This document shows positions 35,241 through 46,160 of a stretch of DNA of 64,000 bases, in pieces. How positions within the stretch are numbered: the stretch's first letter is position 1; each line of letters opens with the position of its first letter. The DNA lies in assembly GCF_004664715.2 (NCBI RefSeq), contig NC_051064.1, positions 113,136,240 through 113,200,239 of the forward strand. Reading direction: 5' to 3'. The translations under genes were made by a program, and so were the position numbers. The notes under the pieces were generated by a model that was not told where the DNA came from, did not search any database, and worked only from the letters and a program-made list of their open reading frames with translations. The stretch comes from Peromyscus leucopus (taxonomy: Eukaryota; Chordata; Mammalia; Rodentia; Cricetidae).

Positions 35241-35744
35241 AAAAAAGTAAATGTTAACTTTTGTGAATGATGATCATTATTAAGCTTCTGATATTTAATT
35301 TTTTTTTTCCTAAGAGAAACAAGTAGACTAGGTTATCCAGAGCATCTAGAAAGTCAGCTGTTCTCTTAAGGTCAAATAAATTTTAACGTGAAGTTACTTC
35401 ACTATACTCTGGGATCTTCCATATGCAGCCCTTGGACTGCCTCACAGAGTAAAAATGCTTGAGGTTTGAAATAGGAAGACTTGGGTTCAACTGGGAGCCC
35501 ACCAATGTCTACTTTTATAGTCATGCATGAATTGTGTCCCCATCTGCATCTTGGTGTTCTCACCTGCTACAAGGAGAATTAATAGATGTAATTGTCTAGC
35601 ATAGCTTTGAAATTTAGACAGTATTTATGAAGATGCTCTGAAAGCTGTGAGATGATAGTGACCATATGTATGCATTTCTCAGAAGAAAGTTTAGTAGATT
35701 TGTTCTGTGATAGGTGGTTTAACTTTAAAGAAGCATCTTCTATA

Positions 35745-35862
35745 CCAGATCTGGTGGCTTGTGCCTGGATCCCAGCCCTTGAGACTGAAGCAGGAGGTTC
35801 TCCATAAGCTCAAAGCCAACCCAGGTGGAAAGTGAGACCCTGCTGCAGAAGAAAAAAAAAAG
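35745..35862 (+). mobile_element. B1 SINE, old
   Basis: Sense, diverged: 'gatctggtggcttgtgcctg', 'gatcccagcccttgagactg', 'agtgagaccctgctgcag', A tail. Confidence 0.7.
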
Positions 35863-36207
35863 AGAAATGCTGTAAAAGAAAGCTTGGCTGTAGCTGTGTG
35901 TTATAGATATACCTAATGCTGTGGGAGACTTGGGAACTTAGGGACATTAAATAACATCCCCTTCACTTAACTATCTCTAGACTAATTAAAAGATATAAAA
36001 CCAATTGAAAGATAAATCAGTCACTTTTATTACCAAAAAAATAATAAAATAAAATAGATCAGATTGTGGTTTGGGATCTGCAGTCAAGTAGCTTACTGAT
36101 ACATTCTTTGCTCCTAAATTAGATAAATTTACCCAGCTGAGGCATTGGTACAGATGCTACAGATCCTTATGCCTTATAATAAGAGCAGGTTAGCTTGTAA
36201 AGAGAGA

Positions 36208-36315
36208 GGTGGGCAGTGGTGGTGCACGCTTTTAATCCCAACATTCAGGAGGCAGAGGCAGGTGGATCTCTGAGTTAGAGTCTAGCCTGGTCTACAGAGA
36301 GAGACCCTGTCTTAC

Positions 36316-36348
<33 letters not shown>
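36208..36348 (+). mobile_element. B1 SINE, internally shortened, A32 tail
   Basis: Sense B1 'gtgggcagtggtggtgcacg' to 'tctacagagagagaccctgt', lacking part of the 3' half, followed by a 32-base A tract. Confidence 0.93.
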
Positions 36349-36350
<2 letters not shown>

Positions 36351-36897
36351 GCAGGGGAAATCATATAGTTGAGAACCACTGCTGTAACTGAAAGGGCAAA
36401 TGCCCTGAAGCTTGGAAGTTTATCATGTCTGTGCCAGGTAGAACAGATGTCTTTCACACTGCTGGGAGGGGAGGAAGGTTTGGGTGAGGTGCTGATGCTA
36501 GTTCTCCATGTTGACATGATTGTCTTATTAGTTCAGCAAAGGTCTGCTCTTGGAGTTCTGGCTCCTCTGCTCACAGGGCTGCCGCTCCTTAGCCTAGAAA
36601 ATGAAAGTTGTTGGTCATCAGAGACAAGCAGGCAAATACTAAAGCAGCCAGACAGTGGATGATCCTGCCTTAAAGATGCTTTTTTTGTTGTTGTTTTTTT
36701 TCTAAAGTGCATTTTTTTTTTAAATCTAAAAGCAGGAGTATGTTTAAGAAACATTATTGCTTTCCATTCCTGCTCATTGAACCCAAAGTCTGTAACTCAA
36801 AGAGTGAGAAAGAACTCTTGTTATCTAGGGATTTGTGGAAGTTCTGAGGAACAGCTCAGAAGGTTAAGGTTTAAGTTGATGCTTCCTGTCAGCTGTT

Positions 36898-37061
36898 AAG
36901 ATGCATTAGGGCCTGGCAGTGGTGGCTCAGGCCTTTAATCCCAGCACTCAGGAGGCAGAGCCAGGCGGATCTCTGTGAGTTCAAGGCCAGCCTGTTCTAT
37001 GGAGTGAGATCCAGGACAGGCAACAAAACTACACTGAGAAACAAACAAAAGATGCATTAGG
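36898..37061 (+). mobile_element. B1 SINE with 13-base target duplication
   Basis: Sense B1 (36911-37048) between exact copies of aagatgcattagg (36898-36910, 37049-37061). Confidence 0.95.
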
Positions 37062-37357
37062 AAATAAAAAGAGACAAAAATCCGAAATTTTAAATTTTAC
37101 CTCTATGTAAGATATTAGATCCAGACTTTCCTTTATTTGATTCCAAAATAAAAGCAAATAGTAAATATTTAGTAAATTACTTAGTAAAACAGAGAGTGTA
37201 TATTACCAAGCCTATGGGAATGAGCTGTTGGTATAAATCCCTTGCAAACTATAAAGTGCCTTGCAAGTACCACTGCTGTTCTTTTTAATAGTATTCAGCT
37301 CCCCCTTGAGTGGCATCTAGTAGTAGCATTATGTTTATAGTGTCATATCTTTATTGC

Positions 37358-37500
37358 AGTTGAGAGGCATGCTTTAATCCAAGCATGCGGGAGGCAGAAG
37401 CAAGCAGATCTAAATGAATTTGAGGCTAGCCTGTTCTATATATTAAGTTCCAGGCCAATCAGGGCAACATAGTGAGACCCTATCTCAAAAAAAGAAAAGA
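37358..37500 (+). mobile_element. B1 SINE, old
   Basis: Sense, diverged: 'gaggcatgctttaatccaag', 'catgcgggaggcagaagcaa', 'gcaacatagtgagaccctat'. It lies just upstream of the solo LTR. Confidence 0.85.
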
Positions 37501-37528
37501 AAAAGGACTCTCAAACAGATATCAGAAA

Positions 37529-37938
37529 CCTTGATGCTATGGGATGTCTTTCTGTGTACTGTGAATATGTGTGGCTCCCATTGGATAATAAATAAAGCTG
37601 TTTTGGCCTATGACAAGAAAGTTTACAGCCAGGCAGGAAATCCAAGTAGAGATACAGAGAGGAAAGAGTCAGAAGAGAGGCCAGCCCACCTGCCTGCCGC
37701 TGAAAGAGCCAGCAGACTGGTAACCCACGGACACGTGGCAATGTATAGATTTATAGAAATGGTTTAATTTGAAATGAAAGAGCTGGCTAGCCAGAAACTA
37801 AAGCCATAGGCCATACAGTTTGTAATTAATATAAGCCCTGAGTGACTATTTTAGAATTGGCTCTGGGACTGCGGGCAGGAGAGATTCATCCTGACTTCAG
37901 GGGCAGTAGGACTAGAGAAACTTCCATCTACACCCTGA
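37529..37938 (+). mobile_element. Solo LTR with near-perfect 6-base duplication
   Basis: A 398-base unit (37535-37932) starts TGCTATGGGATG and ends CATCTACA. The flanks are ccttga (37529-37534) and ccctga (37933-37938), one mismatch. It holds an AATAAATAAA run near 37588 and 'tagatttatagaaatggttt'. I know this repeat type as a common solo LTR of cricetid genomes; the family name is uncertain. No retroviral genes inside. Confidence 0.8.
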
Positions 37939-37974
37939 AATAACACACTGTGTCTGCTTAGAATCATCCATTTC

Positions 37975-38045
37975 ACCTGGGCTGAGTCACTTGCTTTCTG
38001 CGTCTCAGGTTGCCCACCTGTGAAATGAAGGCCTGGACTGTTGGA
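37975..38045 (+). mobile_element. MIR core relic
   Basis: 'ggctgagtcacttgctttct', 'gcccacctgtgaaatgaagg': MIR-like conserved core. Confidence 0.45.
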
Positions 38046-38739
38046 TAGTTAAGGCATTTCCTCATCATAACACTCAGAAATTTCCACATTGGCCAAGATG
38101 AGACTCTGTCACATTAGTTACATTTTTCATAACAGAGTATTGATTTTAGAACAGGAACTGAATGAAGCCCAGGGAGGTCATGGGAAAAAATGCATATAAA
38201 ATTTCAAATTGCTGAGAAAATTGATATAACAAAGAAAAGCCCTGTTTGGCAGGGAACATGTCCCATCTGTGCTAACATACACATTTCACAAAGCCAGTTT
38301 GCTAAACTGTTGTTTTAATGAGAAAATATGCCCATTCAGCTTTCCCAAATACAATGAATGAAATGTTAGGATGGTTGACTCCCCTCTTCTAACTATAAAG
38401 ATGAATTCTACCTCTTCTCTGAGAACACCCCTCCTCCCCCAAGGAATCCCAAAGTGTTCCTTCTCTGTTGATTTAGAGAGTCAATAATTCAGTAAAGTCC
38501 CAAGTAAATGGCAAAAGACAGGCCTAGATTGGGTTTTTGTATTCGTATTTTATAAACATTTCAGGATTTTTAATGACCCCTGACCTTCTGCCATTCTTAA
38601 AGTGAAGGTCTTGTATCCTGGAAGCTTGATTCAAAAGAAACTCTGGGTCATCTCCTCTTCCAATTTCTTTCTCCATATGAATGCTACTCTCAGCAACATC
38701 TCTAGCCATGTAATCTAGTAACTAGGTAGATTTTAAAGC

Positions 38740-38905
38740 TAGATTGTCTTGATTCACAAACAACTTAATCTGTTCTGTGACTCAGTTTCCTCATAAAATA
38801 GGAATGATCATTTTGCCCACATTGGAAGACTATTATAAAAATATTTTTATAAAAGCAAAGTATGTCAAAGATTGCCTGATTTGAAATAAATGTTCATAAA
38901 ATGTT
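38740..38905 (+). mobile_element. MIR relic
   Basis: Sense MIR 3' part: 'gtgactcagtttcctcataa', 'aataggaatgatcatttt', 'gaaataaatgttcataaaat'. Confidence 0.55.
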
Positions 38906-39019
38906 AGCCGGTACCATTGCCATCAAATATGCTTGTATTTGGATGCCTCTGAGTGCAGCAGACTTCCTTCTTCCCTCCCCAAGTCAGCCTGTTCATAAGT
39001 TGGTTTGCCAGATCATTCT

Positions 39020-39240
39020 GATTATGAGCTTTGGAATTGGATAGACCTGACTCTGAAACCTTAGTCCCTACAACAATGGGCAAGGTAGCCTTAGTGTCCA
39101 TATCTATAAGATGGCACTAGTACTGATTTCACTAGGTCATCTTGAGGACTAGTTAAGGGACTACATATAAATCTAGAATGCAGGCTGCATGGACCCAACT
39201 CATGGGAGATGTTCACTAAGTGATATTTGCTACTATGATG
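39020..39240 (+). mobile_element. MIR relic
   Basis: Sense MIR: 'tttggaattggatagacctg', 'gggcaaggtagccttagtgt', 'tgaggactagttaagg', 'gatgttcactaagtgatatt'. Confidence 0.55.
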
Positions 39241-39513
39241 ATGACTTGAGGACAAGAAGAAGATAAATACCGGAAAGCAAAAGAAGAAAAGCAACAAAAT
39301 TAGGAGAAAGAACCATTGCTAGCCACCTTAATTCCTGCTGCTTCCATGAAGAGTTCAACTTCCCATGACTTTTGCCTCACCATCTTGGCTGTCTTCTTCT
39401 GTCAGCCTTCAGAAACTCAAGCCAGAATAGCACATCTCTGCCCCTCCAGCAACAGCAGCACCACTTCCTTATACCCTCTGTCCCCACACAGTTCCTCCTG
39501 TCCTCTGCTGCTT

Positions 39514-39700
39514 CTCAGGAGACCCCATCTTTTCTTTTTTTTCTGAGACAGGGTTTCTCAGTGTAGCTTTGGAGCCTGTCCTGGATCTCACTTTGTAGAC
39601 CAGGCTGGACTGGACTTGAACTCACAGAGATCCACCTGCCTCTGCCTCCCGAATGCTGGGATTAAAGGTGTGCGCCACCACCGCCCAGCTCAGGAGACCC
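39514..39700 (-). mobile_element. B1 SINE with 12-base target duplication
   Basis: Antisense B1 (39526-39688) between exact copies of ctcaggagaccc (39514-39525, 39689-39700). Confidence 0.95.
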
Positions 39701-40150
39701 TTCTGACCTGTTCCATGCCCTTCTAGATGAGGCCAAAGCACTGCAGTGTCTTCACAATGTGGCCACTAGCCACTGAGAAGGAGCTTGGTACCCTGCTCCC
39801 CCTCATTCTCTCTCGCCTATAAATTACAGTAGAAGCAAAGTTTTCAATTACGTCTACAATTAGAGAAAAAGTCATGAATTTGAGAGAGAGTGGGAGACAT
39901 GGAGGAGTTGGAAGGGGTAGAAATGATGTAAATACAGTGTATATGAAATTCTCAAAAAATACAGGTTTTATACATATCTATGGAAAATATGCCTCTATGA
40001 GCTAGGAGTGGATACCCCTTAACAGTAGGATTATAGGATTATTTTTATAGACTCCAGTGTGATTTTTGACACACGCATACATCATATAATAATCAAAATA
40101 GAATTCTTAGCATACCCATCACCCCATTAATATTTCCTTGTAAAGATATT
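39701..40150 (+). other. Faf1 intron stretch, possible L1 tail
   Basis: 39880-39970 ('gagagtgggagacatggagg', 'tatatgaaattctcaaaaaa') looks like a degraded L1 3' end; the rest is unique. Confidence 0.4.
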
Positions 40151-40183
40151 TAAAAAAAAAAAAAAAAAAAAACCCACCCTCTC

Positions 40184-40360
40184 AGCCGGGCAGTGGTGGC
40201 ACACGTCTTTAATCCCAGCACTCAGGAGGCAGAGGCAGGTGGATATCTTGTGAGTTCGAGGCCAGCCTGGTCTACAGTAAAAGTTCCAGGAGAGACTCCA
40301 GACTCCAAAGCTACGTAGAGAAACCCTGTCTGGGGGGCGGGGGGGGGTACGACACGGCAA
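40184..40360 (+). mobile_element. B1 SINE
   Basis: Sense B1 'gccgggcagtggtggcacac' onward, with 'ctccaaagctacgtagagaa' and a G-rich then AAAAC tail. An A21 tract precedes it at 40151-40171. Confidence 0.93.
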
Positions 40361-40454
40361 AACAAAACAAAGCCCCTTTCTTCTATATCCATACTTGGTG
40401 ATATAGAAGAAATCCAGCTGGTGCTTCTTCCCCTCTGGTGGCTTTCATAGTGCT

Positions 40455-41090
40455 GGTAAGTGCTATGCATTCTACTGGAAGAGAATAGTAACCATCAGTC
40501 TCCCCTAGCAGTAAACCCCGCAATCTGCATTAACAACCTGCCTGGCAAGATATGCTGGCTGGTGCAATGGTGCCACAGATGCTCTGGCAGTCCCCTCAAA
40601 GCTCAGGGATCTCTGAGGGAGGTGGAGGATAAAGATTATAAAAGCCAGAGGTGGTGGCTGACTTCAAAGACTCATGCTCTCTGGACACAGCACTGCAGAT
40701 GCATATTTAAACTCAGAGACTGTGACAGCATGCACAAGACCAAAGCAAAATCAAGCCAGAAAACATCCCAGAGTAGAGGAGGGGAGGCAGGCACAAAGTC
40801 CCACTCCTAGCTGACTGCTGATATTTGATTGCTGCTGGGAGAGGGAAGGTCGGTTTTCTTTAATGGTGTGACACCTGGTATATGGACCACACTCCATGGC
40901 AGGCCCCCTGAAGGAGTAATCAGCCAATACAAACTGGGCTTGTTGAGTTGAAAGGGAATGAGAGGGAACACATGTACATGAAGTTGAATGGGTAGGGAAG
41001 TGGTGAGATCTGGGAAAAGTTAAGGAAGAGGATTAATATGGTCAAAATACATTTCATGCCATTCTCAAGAATTAATAAAAACAATATTTT
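40455..41090 (+). mobile_element. L1 3' UTR fragment
   Basis: 'ccatggcaggccccctgaag' and 'gtaatcagccaatacaaact', then the terminal 'gtcaaaatacatttcatgcc', 'attctcaagaattaataaaa' are typical of the rodent L1 (Lx) 3' end. The 116-residue frame here is not protein-like. Confidence 0.65.
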
Positions 41091-41283
41091 AAAAAGCCAA
41101 ATGTGGACGGGCGATGGTGGCACACACCTTTAATCCCAGCACTCGGGAGGCAGAGGCAGGCAGATCTCTGCCAGTTCAAGGCCAGACTGGCCTACAGAGT
41201 GAGATCCAGGAAAGGCTCCAAAGCTACACAGAAAAACCTTGTCTCAAAAAGCCAAAAAAAAAAAAAAAAAAAAGCCAAATGTG
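41091..41283 (+). mobile_element. B1 SINE with 15-base target duplication
   Basis: Sense B1 (41106-41268) between exact copies of aaaaagccaaatgtg (41091-41105, 41269-41283). It entered at the L1 A-rich tail, the usual target of L1-driven retroposition. Confidence 0.96.
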
Positions 41284-41631
41284 AGAAATAATGTCTCTTC
41301 TGATTATTTAGAACTATATAATACATTATTGTTAACTATAGTCATACTACTGGGCAATAGAGCACCAAAGGCTATTTTTATTTTTAAAAATTTAATTCAG
41401 TAACAGTGGGGTTTAATTTAATCTCTTAGTCATATGTTTTTATCTGTAAAATAGGAATAACACTAGTTCCAAGACTAGCATTTAGATCAAACAATATTTT
41501 TAAAAAAACTTTGTATGTTTTACAGTGTATTATCATGTTATCTATATACTCATTAACACCAGCCCAAAACTACTGCTGAGTTCAGGTACTCTTATACAGG
41601 GTAGGCTGGTGGCAATTACAGTAGTAAAATA

Positions 41632-42000
41632 TGGTGCCAGATGTGGTGACTCGATCTAATCTCAGCACTTGGGGGCTGGAGAGATGGCTCAGCAGTCAAG
41701 AGCACTGATTGTTCTTCCAGAGGACCCGGGTTCAATTCCCAGCACCCACGTGACAGCTCACAACTGTCTGTAATTCCATTTCCAGGGGACCTGGACTATA
41801 TAAGCACTGCATGCACATGCTGCACAGACATATATGCAGACAAAACACCCATCTACATAAAACAATAAATAGGTAGACAGACAGACAGACAGACATAATC
41901 TCAGCACACTCACTCGGGAGGCAGAGGCAGGCAGATCACTGGGAGTTAAAGGCCAGCCTGGTCTACATAACAAGTTCCCAGGACAGCCAGAGATAACCTG
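41632..42000 (+). mobile_element. B1 SINE split by a B2
   Basis: The B1 head ('gtgccagatgtggtgac', 'ctaatctcagcac') ends at 41668; the rest resumes at 41896 ('aatctcagcacactcactcg', 'aggccagcctggtctacat'). Confidence 0.93.
41669..41895 (+). mobile_element. B2 SINE nested in B1
   Basis: Sense B2 from 'gggggctggagagatggctc' through 'ggttcaattcccagcaccca', with a (CAGA)n tail at about 41874-41894. The host B1 word taatctcagcac is duplicated exactly on both sides (41657-41668, 41896-41907). Confidence 0.96.
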
Positions 42001-42004
42001 GGGG

Positions 42005-42205
42005 TTGGGGAGGATGGCTCTGAATACAAATGTAATTCCTGGCTTACTAGCTGTGTGGCCTTGAGCAAATTCTCAGCCTTTCTAAACCTGTTTCCTGGCC
42101 TGTCAAATGGAAATAACAATATCTAGCTCAAGAGCCATTGTAAGGATTAAATAAGTTAATATATTCTATGTGTAATGAAAGATTATAAGCTGTTGGCTAT
42201 CATTG
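42005..42205 (+). mobile_element. MIR relic
   Basis: Well-preserved sense MIR core: 'cttactagctgtgtggcctt', 'gagcaaattctcagcctttc', 'aaatggaaataacaatatct', 'gtaaggattaaataagttaa'. Confidence 0.8.
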
Positions 42206-42614
42206 TTGTCAACAGTTATAATATTACATTGTTGTAATAATTTGTATTGCAAAGCAAATGGATTAAAAAAGAAGGAAAATAAATAAAAGACTAGATAGTT
42301 AAAAAAAAAACATTAAGCATAAATAAGTGAAATGAACTTCAGAATGGGCTGGTTGGGGAGGCCTCATATGGGCACTCTGAGAAGGTATGCCTCAACAGAG
42401 CTGTGTTTACTTCAAAGCAGTCCACTGGCTGGAGGACCTCACTGAAGTTAGAGAATGAGATCTCCAGAACTGAAGGCATTACATACAGGGGAAGGGTAGC
42501 ATGCCTGCTGGGCAATGGGGTAGAAACAAAGACAACCAGGACAACCTAAAGAGAGTATAGGGCTGCTACCCAAGAAGCACCACAGCCAATAGTGGCTGTT
42601 CATCTGCTGAGCAC

Positions 42615-42800
42615 TTACTGACTTGGGATGGGCCACCAGAGGCTTCCCTAATATTATTTCACGTAGCTATCACACTGACTACAAAGGAGAAACTGATTCC
42701 CCTATTACAGATAGGAAAATGGACTCTAGTTTTTAACTACTTCAAGGTCATATAGATAGAATGTAAGTTTGCTTCAGTCTTTTTAATCATAACACTGTGG
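42615..42800 (-). mobile_element. MIR relic
   Basis: Antisense MIR: 'cccctattacagataggaaa', 'aactacttcaaggtcatata'. Confidence 0.6.
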
Positions 42801-43879
42801 ACAGATTCCTTCTAACTATAAAGCCGTAAACAAGTGGTAACTACATTGGAACTTGGTTGTCTCACCTCTGCAGCCTTGCATGGTGGTGGTCATGGACTAA
42901 TTGAGAAATAGATTTGAAGTGCTTGGCTTGTGATAGATGTCCAAGAAATTTTTGTTTCTGTCTTCCTCAGATCCCAATTCCCCCACATAAAGTGACTAGA
43001 GAAAATCATTTAATATTTCTTGGATACTGTTTTATCAATGACAACTATAATTTTAGCTAAGAGTTTATGAATCTCTTACCTTGCATGTCTACCACCCCAG
43101 TAGGGTGCCACATAGGCCTGATGCTCCAGGCTTCCAGCCTGTTTTGCTCCCTAATACATCTTCCTGCCTGTTCTCACTACTCTGGCACTAGTATGGTTTT
43201 GGTTTCTCACAATAGGCGTCATATTTACAAACCACAAATAACAAAGTAGAAGATGCCGGAAGAGCTCTGGCATGTTAATTAAGAACAATAGCAGAAGCAG
43301 CTGGGCAGAAAATGCCAAAGCAGAGGCAACATAGCTCTGTTTGTTGACAGAAGCCAGTGCAGTATTGTACGTTAATTGGGGAAGTAGGTAAACATTTGCC
43401 AGCAGCTTGCCCTCCCACAGCATTGGAAGACAGACAGGTCCTCCCTTCCACCTTGCCTGCCCATCTCCGCAGCACCCAAGAGATACTAGTAAGTCAAGAT
43501 TTGTTCTGGGTTCCTTATAAGCAGAAAGGGTTCCAGGGGTAGATGTGTCTCCTTAATGACCCTCCTGAGCATCCCTAGTCTCCACCTGCATATACTAAGG
43601 TCAGTGTTTCCCACATTAGCTTATCAGTCTTTGACACCCAGGGACTCCCCTTCTTTAGCTGGAAGAAGAAAGCAGAGTCATCTCATTATGAATGACCTGA
43701 GTTGAGCAGGCAAATTGCCTGCCTGTAGTATTTGCCCAAGGCCCCAAAGCTCATGCAAATAGCAGAGCAGCAGCTTCAGGTATAGCTAGAGAGTACCTAA
43801 CCATCCATGACATACTCAGAGCAGCCCATTGTCTACATGTTCATCTCCCTTTATAGTTGCTCTCATACATAGTGAATTT
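42801..43879 (+). other. Faf1 intron stretch without gene
   Basis: Unique sequence; nothing recognised. Confidence 0.5.
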
Positions 43880-44045
43880 TGTTGATCTGCTCTATGCCAG
43901 ACACTGTGCTAATTATGTTTTTCCCATTTAATTTTGATCAATCCTACAAGACAAGAGCCACAAAGCTGATAGCCAACACCGCTGTGACTTAAACTAGAGT
44001 CTTCCTATTTTCAAAGCCTGTATGCTTTCCACTAAACCTAATACT
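43880..44045 (-). mobile_element. MIR relic
   Basis: Antisense MIR: 'ctatgccagacactgtgcta', 'cccatttaattttgatcaat', 'gcctgtatgctttccactaa'. Confidence 0.6.
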
Positions 44046-44189
44046 CTTCAGCCTTGCAGAACTCATGATCCCTTTTAATAAATGTGTTTCTTTCTCTTGG
44101 GTTTTTAAAACCCTCACCTGCCATTTCTGCCCTGGCCTAGGAAGGGCAGAGATCTAATAAAGATTTAGTTTTACATTTAGTAGTTGATT

Positions 44190-44345
44190 TTTTTGGTTTT
44201 GGTTTTTTGAAACAGGGTTTCTCTGTGTAGCCCGGGCTGTCCTGGAACTTGCTCTGTAGACCAGGCTGGTCTCAAACATAGAGATCCTCCTGCCTCTGCC
44301 TCCAGAGTGCTGGGATTAAAGGTGTGCTCTACCACCACCCCACAT
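44190..44345 (-). mobile_element. B1 SINE
   Basis: Antisense B1: 'ttttttgaaacagggtttct', 'ctgtagaccaggctggtctc', 'gctgggattaaaggtgtg'. It ends about 550 bases before the last Faf1 exon. Confidence 0.94.
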
Positions 44346-44900
44346 TTTTATAAATTTCTAAATTATAGTTTTATTATGTGGTTGCCTCATTTTTCCAGCC
44401 TAAATATACCCTCAATGAGGAGATTGTGTTGTCTTCCTCAGGAGCTCCCTGAGATAGCGTCATCTCTGGATACAGTGGAGTGGCCATTCTGTAGTTTGCT
44501 CCATGGAATTTTAATGAAGAACCTAGCCCTTACCCCTCCAAAGGTTTAGTTGTTGTCCCAGCCAGCAGAGCAGCCTCCATGCTACCAGCAGTTAACAAAG
44601 TCAAGGTCTCTGTTTAACCAGCAGAATATATCTTCCTCTGTCTTTCCCAAGGGCACAGGAGGCAAGGGACCTAGCCAGTAGCCTGAGGTCAGTACTAACT
44701 CCTCTAACTAGATGGAACTGTAAAATATGACCTTTCTGAGAGCCCTGGTTTCCTCAGAGAACATTAAGAACACCACCATCACCACACAGAATTGTTTTAA
44801 TCCAGTAAGATACTGTACACATGCTCATGACAATGTGTAGAAGGCTGAAAAACAATGTGCTTGTTAAAGATTTCTGAATGTGTATTTTCTTTCTTTTCAG

Positions 44901-44984
44901 ATAACTCAACTAGACCCCAATAAGTCATTATTGGAGGTAAAGTTGTTCCCTCAAGAAACCCTTTTCCTTGAAGCAAAAGAGTAA
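44901..44984 (+). CDS. Faf1: Faf1 terminal coding exon (end of UBX, stop)
   Basis: This exon encodes ITQLDPNKSLLEV to FLEAKE, 27 residues, and a TAA at 44982-44984. It is preceded by a strong polypyrimidine acceptor (ttctttcttttcag). It completes the UBX fold with the last helix and strand (SLLEVKLFPQETLFLEAKE) and the protein ends at the standard FAF1 C-terminus. The exon continues phase 0 from the donor at 11107, 33.8 kb upstream. The first residue is Ile; I remember Val at this position in human FAF1, a conservative change (memory, not verified here). Nothing suggests a pseudogene: all four exons keep frame and canonical splice sites. Confidence 0.96.
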   Translation: MTQLDPNKSLLEVKLFPQETLFLEAKE

Positions 44985-45128
44985 ACATGACTCAGCGGTG
45001 GAACCAGCCACTCCTGACAAGCCAGTGGTACATGTCAAGAGATGGGCTCCTCGCCAACCCACCCACATGCTCGTCTCACTCAATTCAATGTCACACTTCT
45101 GCCTCTTGCAAGATTGCTGGAAAAAAGT

Positions 45129-45134
45129 AATAAA
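45129..45134 (+). terminator. Faf1: Candidate proximal poly(A) signal
   Basis: AATAAA hexamer in 'aaagtaataaacatag', 145 bases after the Faf1 stop codon. Confidence 0.45.
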
Positions 45135-45902
45135 CATAGCTACTTAAAATTTCCCATCCATGAGTATATGTTCCCCAGCCCTCATGATGGAGTACTCCCT
45201 TCCCTCCACTGCCCTCTCCCGATAGCTGCACTTCACCCTTGGTTAGTAACTAATGTGCTGTGGAGTGCGAGTGACCCCTGGTAGAACTTACACCTCTCCA
45301 GTTCCCATCTTTCCCCTTCAGTGTCCAGCACAGCTCTTTTTGTCCTTGACATCAGGATGCTGTGTATTTGATATGTGTCGTTGAGCCAGGGCTCATACCT
45401 CTGCTTTTTTATGTCTATAACTGGATTTTAAGTTTATATCACCTAATTTTAAAAGGCAAAGAGAAGAAACTCAAATTGGACATTCTTGGCCTGGAGGTTA
45501 GACATTTTGGGGTAGAGAAGTATATCATATGTCTAACTCCTTTACTAAGATGTGAGATTTTGTTGGAGAACTGATTTGACATATAAGCAAGGTATTTATA
45601 TACCGCTATCATGGCCTCCATATTCCATCTTGGAGGAGTCTTTTTGTTTCATTGCAGCTTGGGGAACTAATGTGTACACAGTGTGTTGAGGTACATGCAG
45701 AGAGTGCCAGCACTAAGACTTGCTATTGGCCAGCTATGGGAAGCTGTTACTCAGCTTACATTGAGACATTTAGAACTTCCCAGGTACCTGCTGCCAAGTT
45801 GCTGGCACATCAAAGTACACTGCACACAATTCTCCTGCTTTTCCTCCCCCTCCTACTTCATACATGTGGGACCTTGTCACTTGGTGGGGTGTTTGTTTCC
45901 TT

Positions 45903-46015
45903 TTTTAGGCTTTTGGAGACCAGATCTCACTATGTAGCTCAGGCCTCAAACTTGCAGTCATCTGTTTCCACCTCCCAAGTACTGAGATTACAGGCATGCC
46001 CCACAATACCTGGCC
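45903..46015 (-). mobile_element. B1 SINE, shortened
   Basis: Antisense B1: 'tttggagaccagatctcact', 'tccacctcccaagtactga', 'ttacaggcatgccccac'. The middle 'ccaggctggcc' part is missing. Confidence 0.85.
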
Positions 46016-46148
46016 ATCACTTGGTGTTTTAAACACCTTCTCTATTGCCAAATCTACAGTTACCCTGTAGGCTCTCCTGCAGTAAGGGACTTGCTCTATA
46101 ATTTTAGTTTCTGAATGTTTTAATATTAGATATTGGATTTATATCCCA

Positions 46149-46154
46149 AATAAA
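46149..46154 (+). terminator. Faf1: Candidate distal poly(A) signal
   Basis: AATAAA in 'tcccaaataaaagag', 1.16 kb after the stop codon, followed within 25 bases by a T/G-rich stretch (ctcattctttggc). Confidence 0.45.
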
Positions 46155-46160
46155 AGAGAT

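Larger units (their letters stand above)
44985..46160 (+). other. Faf1: Faf1 3' UTR (extent uncertain)
   Basis: Sequence after the stop codon has no splice or coding signal of note and must contain the transcript end. AATAAA hexamers lie at 45129-45134 (145 bases after the stop) and 46149-46154 (in cccaaataaaagag). If the distal signal is used, the UTR carries an antisense B1 at 45903-46015. Which signal is used cannot be read from sequence alone. Confidence 0.55.

Noticed and set aside
45652..46032. 126-residue frame after the Faf1 stop
   Set aside because: Its last third is B1 sequence and the remainder has no domain; it lies in the probable 3' UTR.
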